Positions 25,971 to 39,260 are shown, numbered from the stretch's first letter. The stretch: 64,000 nt of DNA from Accumulibacter sp. (GCA_024235715.1 JACKLW010000007.1:248001-312000), one strand, 5' to 3'. Made by a program: numbers and translations. Notes: generated from the sequence alone by a model not told the origin.

Positions 25971-27418
25971 TGGCTTTTCTTCCCGTCATCCTCTGGTCGG
26001 ATGTGCTGATCTGGCTGCTCTTCGCCACCGCGGCCATCTTTGGCTGGCTGTCGGTGCGCAATCCGCTTTGGCGAACGGCCTGGCAGCGGGTCGGGCGAAG
26101 CCGCGCCGGGATGGCTTCGGCGACCGTGCTGGTGGTCTTCGTCGGCGTCGGTCTGCTCGATTCGATCCATTACCGCCCGCGCCTGGAAGAAGCCGCCGCT
26201 TCGGCGGCGAGCGGCACCTCCCGGCAGCCGCCAGCGTACGCCGTCGAGGTGCTGTCCGTGCTCGACGCCATCCTGACGCCGCTGCGCACGCGCAACGAGA
26301 AGACCTATTCCGAACCCCTGGCGACGCGTGCCTACGCCAAGGAATCGATCGAGTCGCGCGGCGCCGATGGCCAGCTGCAGCAAAGCCGCGATTATCCGCG
26401 CCTGAAACACGGTGGCGCGCATCTCGGCACCGACGAGACGCAGCGCGACGCTGACATCGGACAACGCCTGCTGCGCGCGCTGGCACTGGCGACGCTGCTC
26501 TGGTGGGCGCTGGCGGCGGCGACTGCGGCCGGGCTGGCGCGCGCGGAAAGCTGCACGCACGAGGAGGCCTGGCGGCGCATCTGGCACAACGAGAGCGACT
26601 TCGCGTGGAACGCGGTGCTGGCGACGATCGGCGTGCTGCTGCTGGTCGTCCTGCCGCTGGCCGCCCTGTCGTTCAACTACCACGTCTTCGGCACCGACAA
26701 GGTCGGCCAGGACGTCTTCTACCAGGTCCTCAAGAGCGTGCGCACGGCGCTGGTCATCGGACTCGTGACGACGCTGGTCACCCTGCCGCTGGCGATCTTT
26801 CTCGGCGTGCTGGCCGGCTACTTCCGCGGCTGGGTCGATGACCTGATCCAGTATCTGTATACCACTCTCAGCTCGATCCCCGGGGTGTTGCTGATCGCCG
26901 CCGCGGTGCTCATGATGCAGGTGCTGATCGACAATCACCCGCAGTGGTTCGCCACCGCCGCCGAGCGCGCCGACCTGCGCCTGCTGGCGCTGTGTTTCAT
27001 CCTCGGCGTGACCAGCTGGACGGGCCTGTGCCGGCTCCTGCGCGGCGAAACGCTGAAGCTGCGCGAGCTGGAGTACATCCAGGCCGCGCAGGCTTTCGGC
27101 GTTGCCGATCTGCGCATCATCGGGCGGCACATCCTGCCCAACCTCATGCATATCGTGATCATCGCGCTGGTCATGGACTTCTCGAGCCTGGTTCTTGCCG
27201 AAGCGGTACTCTCCTACGTCGGCATCGGCGTCGACCCGACGATGATCAGCTTTGGAACGATGATCAACAACGCGCGCATGGAGCTGGCGCGAGAGCCGAT
27301 GGTCTGGTGGTCGCTGGCCGCCGCTTTCGTGTTCATGTTCACGCTGGTGCTGGCCGCGAATCTGCTCGCCGACGCCGTGCGCGACGCTTTCGATCCGCGC
27401 ATCGCGGGGTCGGCATGA
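25970..27418 (+). CDS. ABC transporter permease, DppC/YejE type, with long N-terminal region
   Basis: A 482-residue permease, against ~300-340 for most DppC proteins. The extra length lies in the first ~190 residues, which contain two hydrophobic helices and a soluble stretch. The permease core begins at about residue 200 ([21 protein letters not shown]). It has the [17 protein letters not shown] motif of the DppC family, and the coupling loop [22 protein letters not shown] 25970 overlaps the upstream stop. It ends in an ATGA overlap with the ATPase gene, so the three are translationally coupled. Related YejE proteins also have long N-terminal regions. Confidence 0.9.
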   Translation: MAFLPVILWSDVLIWLLFATAAIFGWLSVRNPLWRTAWQRVGRSRAGMASATVLVVFVGVGLLDSIHYRPRLEEAAASAASGTSRQPPAYAVEVLSVLDAILTPLRTRNEKTYSEPLATRAYAKESIESRGADGQLQQSRDYPRLKHGGAHLGTDETQRDADIGQRLLRALALATLLWWALAAATAAGLARAESCTHEEAWRRIWHNESDFAWNAVLATIGVLLLVVLPLAALSFNYHVFGTDKVGQDVFYQVLKSVRTALVIGLVTTLVTLPLAIFLGVLAGYFRGWVDDLIQYLYTTLSSIPGVLLIAAAVLMMQVLIDNHPQWFATAAERADLRLLALCFILGVTSWTGLCRLLRGETLKLRELEYIQAAQAFGVADLRIIGRHILPNLMHIVIIALVMDFSSLVLAEAVLSYVGIGVDPTMISFGTMINNARMELAREPMVWWSLAAAFVFMFTLVLAANLLADAVRDAFDPRIAGSA

Positions 27419-29463
27419 ACGCGGAGCCGACACTGGGCGAGAACGTGGCGGGGAGCGAGAGAGCGACGCAGAGCGGGCAGCGGCTGCTCGAAGTCGCCAA
27501 TCTGCGCATCGCTTTCGCCAGTGGCCGTTCGCTGCTGGCGGCGGTCGACGGCGTCGATCTGCGGATTGCCGCCGGCGAGACCCTGGCGCTGCTCGGCGAG
27601 TCGGGTTGCGGCAAGTCGGCGACCGCCCTCGGCCTGCTGCGCCTGCTGCCAGCGGCCGGGCGCATTCCCGGGGGCGAGGTGCGCTTCGAAGGCCGCGACC
27701 TACTCGCCCTGCCGGAAGCCGAGATGCGTGGCGTGCGCGGCGGCGGCATGGCGATGATCTTCCAGGAACCGGCGACCAGCCTCAATCCGGTGCTCACCGT
27801 CGGGCATCAGCTCGGCGAAGTGCTCGAGCGCCACCTCGGACTGCGGGGCACGCCGGCACGCGAGCGTTCGCTTGAATTGCTGACCGCGGTGGGTATCGCC
27901 GATGCGCAGCGGCGTCTCGGCGAGTATCCCTTCCAGCTTTCCGGCGGCATGAAACAGCGGGTGATGATCGCCGTCGCGCTGGCCGGAAATCCGCGCCTGC
28001 TGATTGCCGACGAACCGACGACAGCGCTCGATGTGACCATCCAGGCGCAGATCCTGGAGTTGTTGCGGCGGCTGCAGGGCGAACACGCAATGGGCATGCT
28101 GTTGATTACCCACGACCTCGGCGTCGTGGCGCAGATGGCGACGCGGGTTGCCGTCATGTACGCCGGCCAGATCGTCGAGGAGGCGCCACGCGAGGTTTTC
28201 TTCTCGGCCGCGCGCCACCCCTATACGCAGAAGCTGTTTGCTGCCTTGCCCGATCTGGCACGTCGAGGCGGCCGGCTGGACACCATCCCCGGGCAGGTGC
28301 CACCGCTGTCCGGAATGCCCAGCGGGTGCCGCTTCGCCAGCCGCTGTGAACACGCCTGGGAACGCTGTCGGCGGCAGGCGCCGGAATGGCGGCAGGTGGC
28401 CGTCGGCCATCGCCTGCGCTGCCATCTCGACGCACTGCCGGCTGCCGTCACCGGCACACCGGCTGCCGGCGGATCGTCTGCTGCGCCGGCGGCGGACGCA
28501 GCACTGCTCAGCGTCGACGAGCTGCGCGTCCATTTCCCGATCCGGCGCGGCATCCTGCAGCGAACCGTCGGACATGTACGGGCGGTCGATGGCGTGTCGC
28601 TCGAACTGGCCCGCGGGCGGACGCTGGCGCTTGTTGGCGAGTCAGGTTGCGGCAAGACGACGGTCGGCAAGGCGATCCTGCAGTTGATTGCCGCCAGCGG
28701 CGGCAGCGTGCGCCTGCTCGGGCAGGAACTGGGCGGTCTGGCGCGCGGCGCCCGGCGACCGCTGCGCCGGCGCATGCAGATGATCTTCCAGGATCCTTTT
28801 GCGTCGCTAAACCCGCGCATGTCGGTCGGCGAGATCATTGGCGAGGGCATGAGTGCCTTGAGGATCGATGTTCAGGGTCAGGGCAGGGCAGCGGCGATCG
28901 CCGCGGTGCTCGAACAGGTGGGGCTCGAGGCTGCCGCTGCCGGCCGTTATCCGCACGAGTTCTCGGGCGGCCAGCGGCAGCGAATCGCGATCGCTCGTGC
29001 ACTTGCCGTGCAGCCGGATCTGGTGATCTGCGATGAACCGACCTCTGCACTCGACGTTTCGGTGCAGGCGCAGATCCTCAATCTGCTCGCATCGCTGCAG
29101 GCCGATCTCGGGCTGGCTTACCTGTTCATCACCCACAACTTCGCGGTGGTGGACCATCTGGCACACGAAGTGGCCGTGATGTACCTTGGCCGCATTGTCG
29201 AGCGGGGAACGGTCGATGAAGTGCTGCGTTCGCCGCAGCACCCCTATACGCAGGCCTTGCTGTCAGCCGTTCCGAGCGTCCGTGTCGACACGCCGGTGGA
29301 GTTCATCCGCTTGCCGGGTGAAACGCCGTCGCCTGCGAATCCGCCGCTGGGTTGCCATTTCCATCCGCGCTGCCGGCAAGCGAGCGCCGCATGCCGCGAG
29401 CGCTATCCCGCAACGACCAGCCTGTCGGGCACGCACACGGTGCGTTGCCATCTTCATTCGTAG
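27415..29463 (+). CDS. ABC transporter double ATP-binding protein, YejF/DppDF type
   Basis: A 682-residue protein with two complete ATPase halves. First half: Walker A GESGCGKS, signature LSGGMKQR, Walker B LLIADEPT, then the oligopeptide-transport C-terminal motif [13 protein letters not shown]. Second half: [24 protein letters not shown] and a second Cys-containing terminal segment ([12 protein letters not shown]). Both halves carry the OppD/F C-terminal domain, so one gene encodes both ATPases of the importer. The start ATG 27415 overlaps the permease stop as ATGA; longer upstream frames are artefacts. It completes the operon and is followed by the convergent mltD-like gene. Confidence 0.94.
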   Translation: MNAEPTLGENVAGSERATQSGQRLLEVANLRIAFASGRSLLAAVDGVDLRIAAGETLALLGESGCGKSATALGLLRLLPAAGRIPGGEVRFEGRDLLALPEAEMRGVRGGGMAMIFQEPATSLNPVLTVGHQLGEVLERHLGLRGTPARERSLELLTAVGIADAQRRLGEYPFQLSGGMKQRVMIAVALAGNPRLLIADEPTTALDVTIQAQILELLRRLQGEHAMGMLLITHDLGVVAQMATRVAVMYAGQIVEEAPREVFFSAARHPYTQKLFAALPDLARRGGRLDTIPGQVPPLSGMPSGCRFASRCEHAWERCRRQAPEWRQVAVGHRLRCHLDALPAAVTGTPAAGGSSAAPAADAALLSVDELRVHFPIRRGILQRTVGHVRAVDGVSLELARGRTLALVGESGCGKTTVGKAILQLIAASGGSVRLLGQELGGLARGARRPLRRRMQMIFQDPFASLNPRMSVGEIIGEGMSALRIDVQGQGRAAAIAAVLEQVGLEAAAAGRYPHEFSGGQRQRIAIARALAVQPDLVICDEPTSALDVSVQAQILNLLASLQADLGLAYLFITHNFAVVDHLAHEVAVMYLGRIVERGTVDEVLRSPQHPYTQALLSAVPSVRVDTPVEFIRLPGETPSPANPPLGCHFHPRCRQASAACRERYPATTSLSGTHTVRCHLHS

Positions 29464-29618
29464 TGGGGCTGCGTGCTTGCCGATATTGTCCATGGCCGGG
29501 CGATCGATGCCACGGCGAGCAGCGCTCGCCCCGAGAAGCGCCGGCTCGCCGCGCAATGCCGCCGCTCCGCTGTCTATAGCTTGGAGCCGCTGGCTGCTCG
29601 GCGTGCGGCCTTGACCTG

Positions 29619-31430
29619 TCAGCCGGCGGCGTCGTTGCCCGGTGTGATGTTGCAGCTGACTGCCATCCGGCGGGCGCGGGTGCCCGCTGCGACTGCCTGG
29701 CTGCAAGCGGCTTCGGCAAGGCGGGTGGACATGTCGCTGACCAGGCTGCGCCGGTCGCTCGACGAATGGACCAGCAGCTTCGTGCCGGATGTCACATGGT
29801 CCGAACGCAGATTGTTGAGCTTCTTGAGTTCAGTCACCGTCATGTCGTAGCGCTGGGCAATGCCGAACAACGTTTCTCCGGGCCGGACGGTATGCGTGCG
29901 GCGCGCGGACGCCGTCTTGCGTTTGCTCGGCACTTCCGTCGACTTGCTGGCGATTTCCACCTTGACCCGGCTGGGGCTCGGCGGCGGTGTGCTGGCCACC
30001 CTGGTGGTGGTGACCGTCAGACTGGTACCGTATTTCACGCCGTTGGAGCGCAGTTTGTTGAGCCGCTTCAGTTCCTCGAGACTCATGCCGTAGCGCTCGG
30101 CGACAGCGCTCAGCGTCTCGCCCTTGCGCACCTTGTGCGTGCTGGTTCGCGTGACTACCGTCGGCCTTGGTTCAGCCGCCTTGAGGGCTGGCGTCTCAAA
30201 GACCAGCGGCTGCTCGGGCACTTCAGCCTTCAGCCCCATCGGCTCCGTATCACCCGCATCCCCGGCGACCAGCAGCGTTGCGCCGGAAGCCACGCGCATG
30301 CGGCCCTGAATGCCGTTGGCCGCCTTCAGGCCGGCCACCGTCATCCCGAAACGTGGTGCGATGTTCTCGAGTTTCTCGCCCGGCCGGAGAGTGTAGGCTT
30401 GCCAGGAAGACAAGGGCTTGTCGCTTTCCTCATGTGCTTCGAGGTTGTGGTTGAAGGTTTCGACCTTGTCGGCGGGGATCACCATTGGCGTTTCGGATCT
30501 GATCACCGGGCGGTTGTGCGAAGGGTTGAGAGCCACGAATTCCTGGACCGGCATTTCGGCAAGCTGTGCCGCCACCTTGACGTCGATATTCTCCGCCCTG
30601 GTGACCGTAGCGAAATAGGGGCGCATGGGGACGCCGAGCATGTCGAGGTTGGCGAGGATGTCGGGATTGCTGAAGATGTTCTTCAAGGCTTGCAGCTTGG
30701 GCACGTAATTGCGCGTTTCCTCGGGCATCTTCAGGCTCTGGTAGTCTGTCGGCAGGCCACGCGCCTCGTTCTTCTTGATCGCCCGGCCGACGGCGCCTTC
30801 ACCCCAGTTGTACGAGGCGAGCGCCAGGTGCCAGTCGCCATGCAGCTCGTAGATATACTGCAGGTAGTCGAGGGCGGCCGCGGTGGACTGGACGATGTCG
30901 CGTCGCTCGTCGACCCACCAGTTCTGTTCCAGGTTGTACTGCTTGCCCGTTGCCGGCACGAACTGCCAAAGACCTGACGCATGACTGCGCGAATAGGCAG
31001 TCGGGTTGTAGGCGCTTTCAACCATCGGCAGCAATGCGATTTCCATCGGCATGCCGCGCTTCTCGAGCTCGACGATGATGAAATGCAGGTACCGGCTGCT
31101 GCGTTCGATCATCCGGCGCAGGTAGTCCGGGCGGTTCAGATACCACTGCTGGTGATGAAGGACCAGCTCGTTGTTGATGTTCGGCATCGAGAAGCCGCGA
31201 CGCAGGTGCTGGAAGATCTCCGCGGATTCGTAGGTCAGGTCGATGGTTTCGGGGACCGGCGCCGGTGCAGTGACTTCAATGACCGGCAAGGGCCCGTCGG
31301 TTCCCGCCGGGACGGCAGTTGTGGTCTGTGCGGGAAGGCTCGGCCGAGGTGCCTGCTTGTCTGCATCGTCCGACCAGGCAGTAGCGCAGGCAAGAGAGAA
31401 AACAACCGCGCACACGATTCTTGGCGTCAT
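29619..31430 (-). CDS. mltD: membrane-bound lytic murein transglycosylase D with three LysM domains
   Basis: A 603-residue cell-wall enzyme that cleaves peptidoglycan glycan strands. It has a signal peptide (MTPRIVCAVVFSLACATAWS) without an obvious lipobox. The SLT domain lies at ~110-260 with the catalytic glutamate in MVESAYNPTAYS, then GLWQFVPATGKQY and ALASYNWGEGAVG. Three LysM repeats bind glycan: ~365-410 (AYTLRPGEKLENIAPRFG), ~435-480 (THKVRKGETLSAVAERYG) and ~515-560 (THTVRPGETLFGIAQRYD). The last ~45 residues are basic and Ala-rich. It converges with the ABC operon and is separated from upstream tRNA-Asp by a terminator. Confidence 0.95.
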   Translation of the reverse strand: MTPRIVCAVVFSLACATAWSDDADKQAPRPSLPAQTTTAVPAGTDGPLPVIEVTAPAPVPETIDLTYESAEIFQHLRRGFSMPNINNELVLHHQQWYLNRPDYLRRMIERSSRYLHFIIVELEKRGMPMEIALLPMVESAYNPTAYSRSHASGLWQFVPATGKQYNLEQNWWVDERRDIVQSTAAALDYLQYIYELHGDWHLALASYNWGEGAVGRAIKKNEARGLPTDYQSLKMPEETRNYVPKLQALKNIFSNPDILANLDMLGVPMRPYFATVTRAENIDVKVAAQLAEMPVQEFVALNPSHNRPVIRSETPMVIPADKVETFNHNLEAHEESDKPLSSWQAYTLRPGEKLENIAPRFGMTVAGLKAANGIQGRMRVASGATLLVAGDAGDTEPMGLKAEVPEQPLVFETPALKAAEPRPTVVTRTSTHKVRKGETLSAVAERYGMSLEELKRLNKLRSNGVKYGTSLTVTTTRVASTPPPSPSRVKVEIASKSTEVPSKRKTASARRTHTVRPGETLFGIAQRYDMTVTELKKLNNLRSDHVTSGTKLLVHSSSDRRSLVSDMSTRLAEAACSQAVAAGTRARRMAVSCNITPGNDAAG

Positions 31431-31634
31431 TCGTAGGTCCTGTCCTCGTTCTCGAGTACTGCCAGCTCATCCCGACTGCGTCGGTTCGCGTGGTCGAATT
31501 CTTGTACGTCAAGTCAATGATTATAGAACAGACGCCAGCCCGCCGTAGCTATCATTTGCGGTCCCGCAAGTGCCGCGAACGGGCTGTCCTGGGCGGGATC
31601 GCCGCCTTCAGCGAACCCCGGCGACTCGATCCGG

Positions 31635-31671
31635 AAAGAACAAAGCCCAGTCAGACTGGGCTTTGTTCTTT
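31635..31671 (-). terminator. strong hairpin downstream of tRNA-Asp
   Basis: An almost perfect inverted repeat with a stem of about 17 bp (AAAGAACAAAGCCCAGTC and its complement) and a 3-nt loop. It lies directly after the tRNA 3' end on the reverse strand and separates it from mltD. The A/T-rich arms make it usable in both directions. Confidence 0.8.
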
Positions 31672-31678
31672 CTTGTGC

Positions 31679-31755
31679 TGGCGGAGTGGACGGGACTCGA
31701 ACCCGCGACCCCCGGCGTGACAGGCCGGTATTCTAACCAACTGAACTACCACTCC
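31679..31755 (-). tRNA. tRNA-Asp (anticodon GTC)
   Basis: The 77-nt reverse-strand sequence folds as a cloverleaf: acceptor stem GGAGTGG/CCACTCC, D arm with AGTTGGTTAGAA, anticodon arm CCGGCCTGTCACGCCGG with GTC, T arm with GGTTCGAGTC, discriminator G and an encoded CCA. It stands alone with its own promoter and terminator. Confidence 0.97.
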
Positions 31756-31806
31756 CTTGTTCGCTTCTGGTGGCGGGAGGGACCCTGTCCACCAACGAAG
31801 GTGCGC

Positions 31807-31834
31807 ATTATAGCGGATTCCAGCGGGCAAGCAA
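31807..31834 (-). promoter_or_regulatory. sigma70 promoter for tRNA-Asp
   Basis: The reverse strand reads TTGCTT, 16 bp, then a perfect TATAAT. The -10 is about 50 bp upstream of the mature tRNA 5' end, a normal leader length. The spacing is one base short of ideal. Confidence 0.55.
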
Positions 31835-31984
31835 GTGCCAATCCCGGCCTCGTCAGCATAGAGCAGGGTCTTCTCTCCGGCCACCGCCATGGCCGCTTGC
31901 GAATGCTCGGCGCCACCGCCGGGGTGCTTCGCCAAAAGCCGGGCTTGCCGCGTGAACGCTTGCCGACGATGGTGCCAAACGGAC

Positions 31985-33421
31985 TCAGCGGATGGCGCCG
32001 ACAAACCCCTCGATGTTCGGCTGTGCTTCGTGCAGGTGCTGCAGGCAGTCGTCCCAGTGCTGCGGCGTCAGGGCCAGGGTCTCGAGCAGTGCGTCCCGCT
32101 CGGCATCGTCCTGCAGAGGCGGGATGCGGCCATCGAGCGCAGCGTGGGCAGCCTGGTCGGCCAGGCCGATCAGCGCGCAGAAGAGGCGTTCGTCGCCAGC
32201 GGCGGCGGGGTGGTGATGGTGAGCGATGGCCGCGACGTAGCGTGCTGGCAGATCCCAGCGTTCGGCGATCATCTCGCCGACCTCGGGATGGGTGAACTCG
32301 AACAGCGTTTGCTCGGCCTCGAGGCTGCCCATCGGTGTCTCGCCATGACTCAGTTCGAGCACCTGATGGTAGCTTTCTTCCTGGATGGCGAAGATCAGCT
32401 TGCCGATGTCGTGCAGAATGCCGGCCATGAACGCCTCGTCGGCCGAGCAGTGTACCTGCGGGGACAGGAAACGCGCGGCGGTTGCGGTGGCGATCGAGTG
32501 TTTCCAGAAATCGGTCAGATTCAGTCGCTCGGTGCGGAAGGCGTCGAAGGCGCCGACCGAGAAGATCATTCCCTGGACGTTGGTAAAGCCCAGCACCCGG
32601 ACGGCTTCGCTGATCGTACCGACACGTCGCGAGAAACCGAAGAACGCCGAGTTGGCGACACGCAGGATCTTGGCCGAGATCGCCGGGTCGTTGACGATCA
32701 CCTGCTCGACGGCGCGCGCATCGCTGTTCGGATTCTGCAGGACTTTCAGTGCCTGGATGACGATCGCCGGCAAGGTCGGGACTTCGTAGAGGTCAACGGG
32801 CCTGAAGCGGGCCATCGGTTCCGCCGTCAGTTTCTGCCCGCCCGCACTCTCGCCCAGACCGCAAAGGCTCGCCGGCAGTCCGGGATGCATCAGCTGAAAG
32901 ACGTGCATCGGGTGCGGCAGATCACGCAGGCGCAGCATGCCGGTGTCGCGCAGGCTGGTGCCGCTGGGCAGCGTGTCGCGAACCAGCGCCTCGGTCGGGG
33001 AGGTAAGCAGGGTCTGCCCGCCGAGCGTCACCGCCAGCAGGCGGGCGCAGCGGTTGACCGTGGTGCCGAAATAGTCGCCGGCACTCAGGTACGCCGGGCC
33101 GGTGTGCAGCGCGGCGCGCACTCTCAGCCTGGCGCGCGCCGGCCAGCGCTCGGCGGCCAGGCTGGCCTGGATCTGGCAGGCCGCCCGCAGCGCGGCGGCG
33201 GCATCGTCGAAAGTGACGCAGAAAGCGTCGCCGACAGTCTTGAAGACATAGCCGTGGTGGCGCTCGATGGCCGCAGAGAGCAGCACATTGTGGCGCTGCA
33301 GGGCGATGCGCATCGATTCGGATTCGGTTTCCCACAGGTTTGTCGAGCCTTCGATGTCGGTAAAGAGGAAGGTGACCGTGATTAGCGACGCGTCGCCCAA
33401 GGTAAGTTCTGCCGGTCCCAT
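31985..33421 (-). CDS. class III adenylate/guanylate cyclase fused to an HDOD domain
   Basis: A 478-residue signalling protein. Residues ~10-180 form a class III nucleotide cyclase: [14 protein letters not shown] carries the first metal aspartate, [13 protein letters not shown] the substrate-specifying Lys and second metal aspartate, and [11 protein letters not shown] the Asn/Arg transition-state pair. The catalytic set looks complete. Residues ~210-460 form an HDOD domain ([60 protein letters not shown]). HDOD domains are signalling or protein-interaction modules. ATG 33421 is chosen; the upstream extension of 95 residues is low-complexity. I cannot tell cAMP from cGMP production. No obvious partner gene is adjacent. 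Confidence 0.88.
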   Translation of the reverse strand: MGPAELTLGDASLITVTFLFTDIEGSTNLWETESESMRIALQRHNVLLSAAIERHHGYVFKTVGDAFCVTFDDAAAALRAACQIQASLAAERWPARARLRVRAALHTGPAYLSAGDYFGTTVNRCARLLAVTLGGQTLLTSPTEALVRDTLPSGTSLRDTGMLRLRDLPHPMHVFQLMHPGLPASLCGLGESAGGQKLTAEPMARFRPVDLYEVPTLPAIVIQALKVLQNPNSDARAVEQVIVNDPAISAKILRVANSAFFGFSRRVGTISEAVRVLGFTNVQGMIFSVGAFDAFRTERLNLTDFWKHSIATATAARFLSPQVHCSADEAFMAGILHDIGKLIFAIQEESYHQVLELSHGETPMGSLEAEQTLFEFTHPEVGEMIAERWDLPARYVAAIAHHHHPAAAGDERLFCALIGLADQAAHAALDGRIPPLQDDAERDALLETLALTPQHWDDCLQHLHEAQPNIEGFVGAIR

Positions 33422-33790
33422 GCACCGCCTCGCTGGTTCGTCGTCGGGGATCGTCTGCGCTGGCCGTCCGCTGGGCCGGCGAGCGCCGGGGGCCAGGAAT
33501 TCGACCGCACCGGCGGGAGTATCCGGGCTTCCAAGCCTTGTCGTCAATCGTTGCGGCGGTTTGCTGAAGGCACGGGCAAGCGTTTGCGGCCGTTTTGCGC
33601 GTGCCGTCGAACGGGCGTAGAGGCGGCGGCGAGACGGCTTGGCTCGATGCGCTTCGGACCCGATCGCCACCTTCCCGTGGACAGGTCCCGTGCCGCGCAA
33701 AGGCATGGAAAGGCGCCACCTCCCGCGTGCACCACGCGTCTGCGTACCCGGTTAGAATGTCGTCCGGGAGATCCTGCCTGGGGTGGCGAG
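33422..33790. other. intergenic region between divergent cyclase-HDOD and radC genes
   Basis: No convincing gene. A TAGAAT at 33753-33758 lies about 33 bp before the radC start and could be its -10, but I see no matching -35. Confidence 0.5.
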
Positions 33791-34471
33791 ATGGCGATCC
33801 GTGACTGGCCTGAGGATGAGCGACCGCGCGAACGCCTGCTTGCCCGCGGTGCGGCGTCGTTGTCGGATGCCGAATTGCTGGCGATCTTCCTGCGCGTCGG
33901 CAGCAAGGGGAAAAGCGCGGTCGATCTGGCGCGTGAACTGATCGGTGGTTTCGGCGGCTTGAACGGGATGTTCGCGGCGAGCCTGACGGATTTTTCGGCG
34001 GTACCCGGCATGGGGCCGGCGAAGTATGCGCAGTTGCAGGCGGTACTGGAAATGGCGCGGCGGGCACTCGGCGAGCAGTTGAAGCAGCAGGGCCTGACCT
34101 TCGCCTCGCCGGGCGGCGTGCGCGATTACCTGCGGCTGCATCTTGCCGGCCTGCAGCATGAAGTTTTTCTGGCCCTCTGGCTCGATGCCCAGAATCGCCT
34201 GATTGCGGCTGAGGAGCTGTTTCGCGGGACGCTGACGCAGACCAGCGTTTATCCGCGCGAGGTCGTCAAGCACGCGCTGAAGCATAATGCGGCGGCCGTG
34301 GTGCTGGCGCACAACCACCCGTCGGGGGTGGCCGAGCCGTCGCGGGCCGACGAACTGCTGACCAGCGAGCTGAAGCAGGTGTTGGCGCTGGTGGACGTGC
34401 GGGTGCTCGATCATTTCATCGTTGCCGGGCAAACGCCACCGCTGTCATTTGCCGAGCGGGGCCTGCTGTAG
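33791..34471 (+). CDS. radC: RadC/JAB (JAMM) family protein
   Basis: A 226-residue protein of typical RadC length. It starts [19 protein letters not shown], the conserved RadC opening, has a helix-hairpin-helix-like segment ([13 protein letters not shown]), and carries the JAMM metalloprotease-like motif HNHPSG with SRAD downstream, near residue 175. Despite the name, a DNA-repair role is not supported for E. coli RadC, and the function remains unclear. ATG 33791 follows a weak GGCGAG. It lies just upstream of rpmB-rpmG, which is a common arrangement in proteobacteria. Confidence 0.93.
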   Translation: MAIRDWPEDERPRERLLARGAASLSDAELLAIFLRVGSKGKSAVDLARELIGGFGGLNGMFAASLTDFSAVPGMGPAKYAQLQAVLEMARRALGEQLKQQGLTFASPGGVRDYLRLHLAGLQHEVFLALWLDAQNRLIAAEELFRGTLTQTSVYPREVVKHALKHNAAAVVLAHNHPSGVAEPSRADELLTSELKQVLALVDVRVLDHFIVAGQTPPLSFAERGLL

Positions 34472-34503
34472 GCCGCAGCGGAGAGCCGCCTGCAGCAAAA
34501 AGC

Positions 34504-34533
34504 TTGAAATGGAGCCGTTGCCTGCGCTAGAAT
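34504..34533 (+). promoter_or_regulatory. sigma70 promoter for rpmB-rpmG
   Basis: TTGAAA at 34504-34509, 18-bp spacer, TAGAAT at 34528-34533. Each box matches five of six consensus bases. It lies about 39 bp before the rpmB start, in the gap after radC. Confidence 0.6.
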
Positions 34534-34571
34534 CGCGGGTTTTCTTCCCACAGACAATTGGAGCGACAATC

Positions 34572-34805
34572 ATGGCGCGTGTTTGCCAAGTCACGGGCAA
34601 AAGCCCGATGGTGGGGAACAATGTTTCCCATGCCAACAACAGAACGAAGCGCCGCTTCCTTCCGAACCTGCAATATCGCCGCTTCTGGATCGAGAGCGAA
34701 AACCGCTGGCTGCGTTTGCGCGTTTCGAACGCCGGTTTGCGCACCATTGACAAGAACGGTATCGACGTCGTGCTCGCCGACCTGCGCGCGCGCGGCGAGA
34801 TCTGA
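34572..34805 (+). CDS. rpmB: 50S ribosomal protein L28
   Basis: A 77-residue protein starting [22 protein letters not shown] with [16 protein letters not shown], the L28 signature. It is a structural protein of the large ribosomal subunit. The ATG is at 34572; the longer reading frame upstream is not coding. rpmG follows 14 bp downstream in the standard L28-L33 pair. Confidence 0.97.
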   Translation: MARVCQVTGKSPMVGNNVSHANNRTKRRFLPNLQYRRFWIESENRWLRLRVSNAGLRTIDKNGIDVVLADLRARGEI

Positions 34806-34819
34806 CAAGGAGAGCCGCC

Positions 34820-34975
34820 ATGCGCGACAAGATCAAGCTCGAATCGACCGCCGGTACCGGTCACTTCTATACCACCACCAAGAACAAGCGCACCATGCCC
34901 GGCAAGATGGAGATCAAGAAATACGATCCCAAGGCGCGCAAGCACGTGATCTACAAGGAAATGAAGCTCCGCTAG
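34820..34975 (+). CDS. rpmG: 50S ribosomal protein L33
   Basis: A 51-residue protein: [20 protein letters not shown], then [20 protein letters not shown] and the end YKEMKLR. It lacks CxxC pairs, so it is the zinc-independent form of L33. The ATG at 34820 has AAGGAGAG upstream. It is short, so automatic ORF calling may miss it. It pairs with rpmB. Confidence 0.96.
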   Translation: MRDKIKLESTAGTGHFYTTTKNKRTMPGKMEIKKYDPKARKHVIYKEMKLR

Positions 34976-35029
34976 GAAAGCGTGGCGAGCGGCTGCTCGC
35001 CGGGTGCTGAGCGAAAGCTGTTCCGGGAG

Positions 35030-35067
35030 GCGGGGCGGCCGCGTGAGCGGCGGCCCCGCTTTACTTC
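35030..35067 (+). terminator. terminator after rpmG
   Basis: A GC-rich stem of 13 bp with one mismatch (GCGGGGCGGCCGC against GCGGCGGCCCCGC), loop GTGA, then TTTACTT. It lies 55 bp after the rpmG stop. Confidence 0.65.
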
Positions 35068-35133
35068 GCCCCGCCCTTCGCCGTCCTCCTTACCGGGCCG
35101 CCCCTGCCTCGTGCGGCGGTCCCCCCGGCCCCC

Positions 35134-35167
35134 CAATTGGCAGTTCGACCCAATTGGCAGTTCGATT
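35134..35167. repeat. 17-bp tandem duplication
   Basis: Two adjacent units, CAATTGGCAGTTCGACC and CAATTGGCAGTTCGATT, identical in the first 15 bases. Each starts inside the palindrome CCAATTGG or its edge. They lie between the rpmG terminator and the 3' end of the DAHP synthase gene. Function unknown; probably replication slippage. Confidence 0.75.
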
Positions 35168-35180
35168 GACCGCTGGGAGC

Positions 35181-36260
35181 CTACTCGGCGGCTTCGACCA
35201 GGCGGCGGTCACGCACGCTCCTGGCGAGCAGTTCCAGCGCTGTCAGGGAGTCCTCCCAGCCCAGGCAGGCGTCGGTAACGCTCTTGCCGTATTCAAGCGC
35301 CTGGCCCGGCACCAGATCCTGGCGCCCTTCGATCAGGTGTGACTCGATCATCACGCCGATGATCCGCTCGTCGCCCGCCGTCACCTGGCTGGCGGTGTCC
35401 CTGGCAACTTCCATCTGCTGCTTGAAGCGCTTGTTGCTGTTGGCGTGCGAGGCATCGATCATGAGCCTTGCGGCGAGACCGGCGGCGGCAATTTCCTTGC
35501 ACGCGGCTTCGACGTGCAAGGCATCGTAATTCGGTTCCTTGCCGCCGCGCAGGATCACATGGCAGTCCTCGTTGCCCGCCGTGGAGACGATTGCCGAATG
35601 GCCGGCCTTGGTCACCGAGAGAAAGTGATGCGGCGACTGGGCAGCACGGATGGCGTCGATGGCGATGCGGATATTGCCGTCGGTGCCGTTCTTGAAGCCG
35701 ACCGGGCAGGACAGGCCGGAGGCCAGTTCGCGATGCACCTGTGATTCGGTGGTACGCGCACCGATCGCTCCCCAGGCAATCAGGTCGGCGGTGTACTGCG
35801 GCGTGATGGTGTCCAGGAATTCGGTGGCGCAGGGCAGGCCCAGGTCGTTGATTTGCAGGAGCAGCCCGCGTGCCAGACGCAGCCCCTCGTTGATCCGGAA
35901 ACTGTTGTCGAGGCGCGGATCGTTGATCAAGCCCTTCCAGCCGACCGTCGTGCGCGGCTTTTCGAAATACACACGCATGACGATCAGCAGATCGTTCTCG
36001 AAGCGCGGCACTTCCTTCTGCAGTCGCGTGGCGTACTCGAGCGCCGAATCGACGTCGTGAATCGAACACGGGCCGATGACCACCAGCAGTCGGTTGTCGG
36101 CGCCGTGCAGGATGCGGTGGATGCTCTGGCGTGCGTCGTAAGTGGTCATCGCGGCGCGGACACCAACCGGAAATTCACGAAACACGTGCGCCGGCGGAAC
36201 CAGCTCCTTGATTTCCCGGATGCGAACGTCGTCGGTGGTGGGCTTGCTCTGCAAGCTCAT
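35181..36260 (-). CDS. aroG: 3-deoxy-7-phosphoheptulonate (DAHP) synthase, type I
   Basis: A 359-residue enzyme joining phosphoenolpyruvate and erythrose 4-phosphate in the first step of the shikimate pathway. The family blocks are present: VIGPCSIHD, MRVYFEKPRTTVGWKGLINDP, PCATEFLD, GARTTESQVHRELASG, PVGFKNGTDG, and DASHANSNKRF near the C terminus. Length and motifs match the AroF/G/H group with an N-terminal regulatory extension. Which aromatic amino acid inhibits it cannot be read here. It is preceded by a 141-bp gap from the hybrid kinase gene and converges with rpmG. Confidence 0.95.
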   Translation of the reverse strand: MSLQSKPTTDDVRIREIKELVPPAHVFREFPVGVRAAMTTYDARQSIHRILHGADNRLLVVIGPCSIHDVDSALEYATRLQKEVPRFENDLLIVMRVYFEKPRTTVGWKGLINDPRLDNSFRINEGLRLARGLLLQINDLGLPCATEFLDTITPQYTADLIAWGAIGARTTESQVHRELASGLSCPVGFKNGTDGNIRIAIDAIRAAQSPHHFLSVTKAGHSAIVSTAGNEDCHVILRGGKEPNYDALHVEAACKEIAAAGLAARLMIDASHANSNKRFKQQMEVARDTASQVTAGDERIIGVMIESHLIEGRQDLVPGQALEYGKSVTDACLGWEDSLTALELLARSVRDRRLVEAAE

Positions 36261-36401
36261 GAGGAGGGCTCCTGACTTCCGCCCGATTGGGCAAAGGCTC
36301 GATTCTACTGGATCGACGGCGCAGCTTGTGCGTTTCGGCCGCCAATCGGCGACCGCTCTCGCGAGCTCGAATGCCCCGCAGTACGGCGGCGAGGCCGGCA
36401 G

Positions 36402-39256
<2,855 letters not shown>

Positions 39257-39260
<4 letters not shown>

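Noticed and set aside
22618-27433. Long reverse-strand frames opposite the ABC transporter genes (783 and 499 codons)
   Set aside because: Composition is Arg/Asp/His/Gln-rich without any motif; the + strand encodes a complete importer.
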